Shown here: piece by piece, positions 35,201 to 38,509 of the stretch
Layout of the letters: every line of letters begins with the position of its first letter
Position numbering within the stretch: position 1 is the first letter of the stretch
Source: Cryomorphaceae bacterium
GTDB lineage: Bacteria; Bacteroidota; Bacteroidia; Flavobacteriales_D; Crocinitomicaceae
DNA length: 38,509 nt
Reading direction: 5' to 3'
NCBI GenBank assembly: GCA_027485365.1
Contig: JAIXRD010000193.1
Coordinates: forward strand, 1 to 38,509
Notes under the pieces: model-generated
Seen by the model: only the letters and a program-made list of their open reading frames with translations
What the model was told of the DNA's origin: nothing
Database searches by the model: none
Translations under genes and position numbers: made by a program

Positions 35201-35583
35201 TTTTCGTTTGCCGACGAAGATTGACTAATTAATTGCAAGGTATTCGTTAAGCGATCGGCAATATCAGAAAACATGCTGCCAATTAACTGCGCGGCTTCGA
35301 GTTGTGACATGCGCTTCATCCATCCGAAGCGTTGCGCCAAAGGAATAAACACCAGGCGAACAAACACCGTAGCATTTAATGCCACAAAGGCCAATAAAAA
35401 GAAGAGGCGAATCCAGCTGCTGAGTTCAAAAAAATACGCCAGGCTGGAAAAGAACAAATAGCTGACAGAAAAAACGCCCAAGCTCAGGATGCTTCCTTTC
35501 AACAGGCGATTCAAATAAAACTTATTTGCAAATTTTTCAATCTCTGCATATAAGGTTTGTATGTCATCTTGCGGCTTACTCAT
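32215..35583 (-). CDS. DUF4175-family membrane protein with long coiled coils
   Basis: This 1122-residue protein has two membrane helices near the start (about 30-55 and 60-90) and a third near 165-190. A periplasmic Ig-like/beta-rich region runs to about 480. A very long Glu/Lys/Gln coiled-coil region follows (about 490-790), with Gln-rich tracts (QQQQESNQQQQEE), a MQSQMQSQMQS repeat, a Pro/Gly/Lys-rich segment (PGNGKPKPGNSMSPGDM, PGGKKPGDKEGDSPGMKPG) and a final helical region. This architecture is that of the DUF4175 family of Bacteroidetes, whose function is unknown. It is first in the operon with the anti-sigma-like protein, ybeY and mnmG. A near-consensus box TACTTTTA (35590-35597, minus strand) lies 6 bases before its ATG. 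Confidence 0.85.
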   Translation of the reverse strand: MSKPQDDIQTLYAEIEKFANKFYLNRLLKGSILSLGVFSVSYLFFSSLAYFFELSSWIRLFFLLAFVALNATVFVRLVFIPLAQRFGWMKRMSQLEAAQLIGSMFSDIADRLTNTLQLISQSSSANENLDLLTASIAQKTSQLTVFNFSSAIDLSVNKKYAKYVLPSLLTLLVLLIFIPAILTQGTYRIIQYDQVFLPFKFYLAEGKGSYEEGANIPIQVTLKGERIPDKVYLVSDQGKFLMQRALKNRFDFVMKKVKTSGAFYFEANGYESKSYEYKVTGKSVLGKVSLKIHYPAYLNKKDELIQNVGDITVPEGSELTWNGSSKNTSWVELQHANTPKKFKNSGFTYAFQARNSSKLKIRLSNMFSNKVDSSTFQVSVIKDAYPSIQVGEASDSIQDGLRFFSGQVGDDYGVSALNFHYTILRNGKALKTRKLPVSFQSGTRSSFSLAVDFRLEEVKLEDKIEYYFTVSDNDGVNGSKSTKSYVGQYQLPDLKELNEQRDEQQAQTKQDLERVLSKTKEFERSVDKLKKDLTNSKSNDWNNKQQLKQLQEEQKSLANELQQIKDQLEQTTQEKNQLSEIDKALLDKQEMIEKLLEEVMDDELKKLLEDLEKLFNERADQEIQKEMNKLDQQAENMNKQLDRTLEMLKKLQVNEKIDDIEKELKENAAEQEELKQDIENEKVSKEDAVKRQEEINKRFDEIQKKLEETKALNKELESPLNLEDSKALEESIDSELGKASEEVKSGKKGKSKESQQQAADQMEQLADMLDQQQQESNQQQQEEDMELVRQILESLMILSFDQEALIGKFSKVNTTDPKYKKLGRQQIRINTDTKAVSDSLLALAKRQPKIASFVDKELGDINFSQNAAVEAIDDHKKQDISKSQQQVMTAYNNLALLLNEALQQMQSQMQSQMQSSGSCSKPGNGKPKPGNSMSPGDMKEMLKKQLEKMQKGQNPGGKKPGDKEGDSPGMKPGQSGMNMMGLGNKEIAKMAAEQTAIRQRLEQLKNELNKDGKGKGNQLNPLLKELEQQEKDLINKNFSPEMINRQKDIMTRLLESEKALMERGFEEKRESKSGVDQIKGNLIEIKTYNRDKLKQVEMLQVVDPAFSIYYKSKAETYFNLVD

Positions 35584-36060
35584 CTTGGGTAAAAGTAAAA
35601 ATTCATCGCTACATTCCCTAGTTTAATCTTTGCACACCAGTTAATTGTATTTAAAGATATTTATTTAAAAAGAATTTTATTAAAACTATTAAGGCTGTTC
35701 ATTTGTGTAAAAATAAGACCCTTTTATTAACCTTGCATTACTATCAACGAGATTTCAACGGTTTGTTAACATAATTTAATTTCATATTAGCCAATTAAAC
35801 CAAGAATAAATACCCTGTTGTTCACGTGTGTGTATAAGTGACTAAGGTTTATAAATAATTCCAAAAACGCCCGATTTTTTAGTTAACAATCCGTGCATTC
35901 TTATTGCAAAGATTCCGCTAAGTTTCATGCATTAAGTCAAATACTTGTATATAAGCGAACCCAATTGAATATTCCTACACTTTTCTTTTAGCAGTTTTCA
36001 ATACTAATTAACAAGGCTATTCACATGTTATCAAATCACTAATTTTACAAAAAAAACACC
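35584..36060. other. AT-rich gene-free region, candidate replication origin
   Basis: This 477-base gap has no plausible gene. By hand count its GC is about 27 % (115 of 420 for 35641-36060), falling to 15 % at 35641-35700. It contains one perfect DnaA-box match, TGTGTATAA (35829-35837, TTATACACA on the minus strand). Three others have one mismatch: TGTGTAAAA (35704-35712), TGTATATAA (35946-35954) and CTATTCACA (36017-36025). Genes on both sides are transcribed away from it, and a parS site lies 4.2 kb away. It must also hold the promoters of the DUF4175 operon and rpiB. Confidence 0.45.
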
Positions 36061-36492
36061 ATGAAAATCGCCATCGGATCCGACCATGCAGGTTTTGCGC
36101 TCAAAGCAACATTAATTACTATCCTTGAAGCAGCAGGACATCAGGTAAAAGATTTTGGATGCTACAGTGAAGACAGCATCGATTATCCCGACTATGCGCA
36201 TCCGGTAGCCAATGAAGTGGAGCAGGACGCAGCGGATCTTGGGGTGTTGATTTGCGGTTCTGGAAACGGTATTAGCATGACAGCGAACAAGCACCAAGGC
36301 ATTCGATGTGCCCTGTGTTGGACTCCAGAAATTGCCAGTTTAGCTCGTCAGCACAACGACGCGAACATTTTATCTTTACCGGCGCGTTTCATCAGTGAAG
36401 AACTCGCAACAGAAATCTTACATGCATTTTTATCTGCCCAATTTGAAGGAGGAAGACACGCCACACGCGTGGGGAAGATTGCCTGTGGGTAA
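36061..36492 (+). CDS. rpiB: Ribose-5-phosphate isomerase B
   Basis: This 143-residue RpiB/LacA/LacB-type sugar isomerase has SDHAGFALK at the start, Cys65 in LICGSGNGISMTANK as catalytic base and anion loop, His98 in ARQHNDANIL, and the final FEGGRHATRVGKI signature. It interconverts ribose-5-phosphate and ribulose-5-phosphate in the pentose phosphate pathway. The gene is complete, but its TAA stop is already part of the left arm of an inverted-repeat element, so downstream DNA is probably not the ancestral neighbour. Confidence 0.95.
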   Translation: MKIAIGSDHAGFALKATLITILEAAGHQVKDFGCYSEDSIDYPDYAHPVANEVEQDAADLGVLICGSGNGISMTANKHQGIRCALCWTPEIASLARQHNDANILSLPARFISEELATEILHAFLSAQFEGGRHATRVGKIACG

Positions 36493-36617
36493 CGGTTTCG
36501 GGCTTTGCGAAGTGGCGGATTTTCACCACAAAACTTCATTTGAAAAACCGAACTTGAACCTTGCAATAAGATGTCATAGAAGCACTTAACCCGCCATTTT
36601 GCAAAACCCGTGTTATC
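36488..36617. repeat. Inverted-repeat element at the rpiB 3' end
   Basis: The left arm GGTAACGG...GGGCTTTGCGAAGTGGCGG (36488-36518) and right arm CCGCCATTTTGCAAAACCCGTGTTATC (36591-36617) are imperfect inverted repeats. The inner 15 bases (TTTGCGAAGTGGCGG against TTTGCAAAATGGCGG) match at 13 positions, and both ends carry TAAC/GTTA. The loop is about 72 bases and no protein is encoded. It could be a miniature mobile element or an attC-like folded recombination site. Confidence 0.65.
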
Positions 36618-36672
36618 GCTTCGGTGTTCTTTTTCGTCCGTTGGTTTGTCGGTCGGTTTTGTCGTGCGTTGG

Positions 36673-36743
36673 GACAGACACACTCTTTGCCAAGCTTGGG
36701 TTTGAGCGTTGGCTTGTGCGGCTTGGCAATGTGTGTGGCTGTT
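36673..36743. repeat. Second hairpin with direct repeats, G+T-rich
   Basis: TTGCCAAGC (36687-36695) and GCTTGGCAA (36721-36729) form a perfect 9-bp inverted repeat with a 25-base loop. The stem can extend imperfectly outward for about 14 more positions, with 10 matching. TTGAGCGTTGGC (36702-36713) recurs as TTGAGCATTGGC (36743-36754), ending at the res stop codon. The 36601-36720 stretch is about 52 % GC, far above both neighbours. No gene is seen between 36493 and 36754. Confidence 0.6.
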
Positions 36744-36754
36744 GAGCATTGGCA

Positions 36755-38509
36755 TTATTCAAACATTTTTTTAAAGTCCTTTGTAAAATATTCTCTTACT
36801 GATTCGTTTACTCCTGTCGGCTCATTATAGAAAAATAGGTCAATTTGAACTTCCTTGTCGTTATACTTAATTGTATGGCCATTGAATATATTTTCATAGC
36901 CTTTTGCCTTGTCTTCTGCGTTACCTGTTCCTACTACGTTACCTTTTGGATCAATGAACTTTATAATTAATTTGTTACTGTCTTTTGGTTTTAGCCAAAA
37001 AACAAAGTCTGGAAAGAAGTTTCTGTATTCTTGTTCTCTCGTGTCGTAATATGGTATAGAAACATCATCTGTTGTTTGGTCTATTTTTGAGAAATACCAC
37101 CATTCGTATTTTTCAAGTTTGTCACGATTTTCTTGCAGTTTCTTTAAAAATTCAACTTCTGAAGGAACCCAAACAATGTGTTTAAAAAGTTGTTTGTGTG
37201 CTTCTGATGTAAGTATGATTGGATTGTAATAATTTTCTACTAAAAAATCCGTATTTAATTCAAGTTTCAAACCATTATATGAATAGTTGTTTGGTTTGTC
37301 TTTGCTGTTAAATAAGTCAAGTTGTTCCTGTAATTGTTGGTCGTTTAGCTTCTTTGCTGTGTAGGCTGCAACTATATCACTAACGGAATTGTATTCCGAT
37401 TTACTGCCTTTTATAGAATCAATAATCGCTTGTTCTAAAAGTTCAAGTTCGTTATCAGGAAGATTGGCAACTTCAATTTTGTCAAAGTGGTTTATTTCCG
37501 TCAATACTGGTTCGAATGATTTTAGGCGTTTTGGTTTTTGATTGAAATGTTGATTTAGAAGCAACAAATTGTCAATTGGTTTACGAATGGAACGAGAAAC
37601 AGTGAAATTAAAATTCGTTTCAATTCTTATTTTTTCTAATGTAGAAACCAATGTTTTTGATACATTGATTGGTGATTGCATCAAAACAATTTTGTCTTGT
37701 ACACCTGCACTTTTTCCAACGAATTCTAAAAGGTCGTTGTATTCATCACGGTTTATTGAATAAGCAGGGATTTCTGCGATTACTTCTTCATATTTCGGAA
37801 TCAGTAATTCTTGAGGTATAGCTGTTTTAGCAATATGCTTAACTATTTTCCAATCGTCAGCATCTTTTTCTCTGCTTAGATTTTCAGTAATATTTTTAAT
37901 TACTTCCTTTTTTGTAGCAAATAAAAACAAACTTTCTAAAGGCAAGTTTCTTTTCAGAATGTCAGCTTTAGCTTTAATATCAATGTACCTTGAAAGTGTT
38001 TCAGTTTCTTCTGGAGATACAATGTAGTCAAGTCGCTTTCTAATACCTGAAACTGGTTGAATTCTTACACCACGTCCAATTGCTTGAAGTACAAATTTTT
38101 GTGCACCTTCGTCAACGCCAATATTGATAAAGTTTACAACATTTGGTCGATTACTATCCCAACCTTCTGTAAAGATTCTTGAACCTAGTAAAATATTAAT
38201 ACCGCTTGTTTGTGAGTTTATTTCCTTAAAGTAAGATTTAGTTAATGGTGTTTCTGTGTATTCGTAATTATCCAAAACATTGTCACTCCATTTGGTTGCA
38301 TCTGATGCAACTAACAAACAAAAATGTTGACCTGCATCTGCTGTTTTAAGTCTGAAAGCTATTTCACGACTATTGTTTAATATTCTTGTATATTCTATTT
38401 TTCCATATGATGAAGCATTAAAAACGTACTTTAGTATATCTTCTTTGCTAATGTTTTCAATAATTTGAATAAATGAAGACGGAATTTCCGCTGTATTGAA
38501 TTGATATGA
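36755..38509 (-). CDS. res: Type III restriction enzyme Res subunit, C-terminal part (partial)
   Basis: The frame is open through the right edge of the window, so at least 584 C-terminal residues are present and the N-terminal helicase half is missing. Helicase motif V appears as GSRIFTEGWDSNRPNVVNF and motif VI as QAIGRGVRI. The C-terminal nuclease domain shows FFPDFVFWLKP followed by KFIDPKG, fitting a PD-D/ExK active site. Res subunits cut DNA after ATP-driven communication between two unmethylated sites and need a Mod methyltransferase, probably encoded beyond the right edge. An apparent start at 38317 is an internal TTG. The gene looks more AT-rich than the backbone, which suggests acquisition by transfer. 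Confidence 0.88.
   Translation of the reverse strand, partial: SYQFNTAEIPSSFIQIIENISKEDILKYVFNASSYGKIEYTRILNNSREIAFRLKTADAGQHFCLLVASDATKWSDNVLDNYEYTETPLTKSYFKEINSQTSGINILLGSRIFTEGWDSNRPNVVNFINIGVDEGAQKFVLQAIGRGVRIQPVSGIRKRLDYIVSPEETETLSRYIDIKAKADILKRNLPLESLFLFATKKEVIKNITENLSREKDADDWKIVKHIAKTAIPQELLIPKYEEVIAEIPAYSINRDEYNDLLEFVGKSAGVQDKIVLMQSPINVSKTLVSTLEKIRIETNFNFTVSRSIRKPIDNLLLLNQHFNQKPKRLKSFEPVLTEINHFDKIEVANLPDNELELLEQAIIDSIKGSKSEYNSVSDIVAAYTAKKLNDQQLQEQLDLFNSKDKPNNYSYNGLKLELNTDFLVENYYNPIILTSEAHKQLFKHIVWVPSEVEFLKKLQENRDKLEKYEWWYFSKIDQTTDDVSIPYYDTREQEYRNFFPDFVFWLKPKDSNKLIIKFIDPKGNVVGTGNAEDKAKGYENIFNGHTIKYNDKEVQIDLFFYNEPTGVNESVREYFTKDFKKMFE

Noticed and set aside
35823..35828. CACGTG core that might be a second parS
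   Set aside because: The flanking bases do not match parS (right arm TGTGT instead of AAACA). The same holds for the CACGTG at 17206-17211.
36348..36755. Open frame of 135 codons on the minus strand across the rpiB 3' end and the repeat region
   Set aside because: It overlaps rpiB antisense and runs through inverted repeats; its composition is not protein-like and no family resemblance was seen.
38315..38317. TTG as a start codon for the restriction gene
   Set aside because: The same frame stays open to the window edge and encodes sensible helicase sequence (for example SREIAFRLKTADAGQHFCLL), so the gene is cut by the window, not started here.
1..38509. tRNA, rRNA, CRISPR array or complete insertion sequence
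   Set aside because: No cloverleaf-like, repeat-spacer or transposase sequence was found on either strand by reading.

Overview
The window comes from a bacterium of the Bacteroidetes (Bacteroidota), most likely the order Flavobacteriales. The evidence is a PorZ-like component of the type IX secretion system (T9SS), four proteins ending in T9SS-type sorting domains, a DUF4175 protein, a bacilliredoxin, PIN-PhoH and TIGR01777 proteins typical of the group, TAnnTTTG promoter boxes in place of -35/-10 promoters, and starts without clear Shine-Dalgarno sequences. GC content is roughly 40 % by eye. The genome is compact: many neighbouring genes overlap by 1-23 bases or abut. No tRNA, rRNA, CRISPR array or complete insertion sequence was seen.

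Layout. Bases 1-8985 hold an envelope and glycan block: the end of a polysaccharide flippase, two small thiol proteins (ArsC-like, bacilliredoxin), PorZ, and a divergent operon of a membrane glycosyltransferase, a UbiA-type prenyl-phosphate sugar synthase and a HAD phosphatase. It is met head-on by a second membrane glycosyltransferase and a YqaA/DedA membrane protein. Bases 9030-14241 hold a T9SS-secreted protein and an operon of an S41 peptidase, a YbdL-type aminotransferase and an omega-amidase-like nitrilase. Bases 14352-17208 hold a TIGR01777 epimerase, PhoH and FtsE. Bases 17342-28397 hold a large TPR protein, an outer-membrane barrel and two tandem paralogous T9SS-secreted peptidoglycan amidases. 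A chimeric gene remnant lies between the amidases: a piece of the downstream dehydrogenase gene joined to a barrel-protein tail. Bases 28391-35583 are all leftward: a 2-hydroxyacid dehydrogenase, then (in order of transcription) DUF4175, a HATPase anti-sigma-like protein, YbeY and MnmG.

Two features suggest that the right part of the window is close to the replication origin. A perfect 16-bp parS sequence is embedded in the last codons of ybeY. An AT-rich gene-free stretch (35584-36060) with DnaA-box-like sites separates the leftward DUF4175-mnmG operon from rightward rpiB. Immediately at the rpiB stop codon the backbone gives way to GC-richer inverted-repeat DNA and then to the 3' part of a type III restriction subunit, which looks like the edge of an acquired defence island.

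No wholly unknown system is claimed. The most useful observations are the parS-in-ybeY site with its candidate oriC, the chimeric remnant with patchy identity between the tandem amidases, the repeat-marked island boundary at rpiB, and two start codons placed so close to TAnnTTTG boxes that leaderless transcripts are likely.
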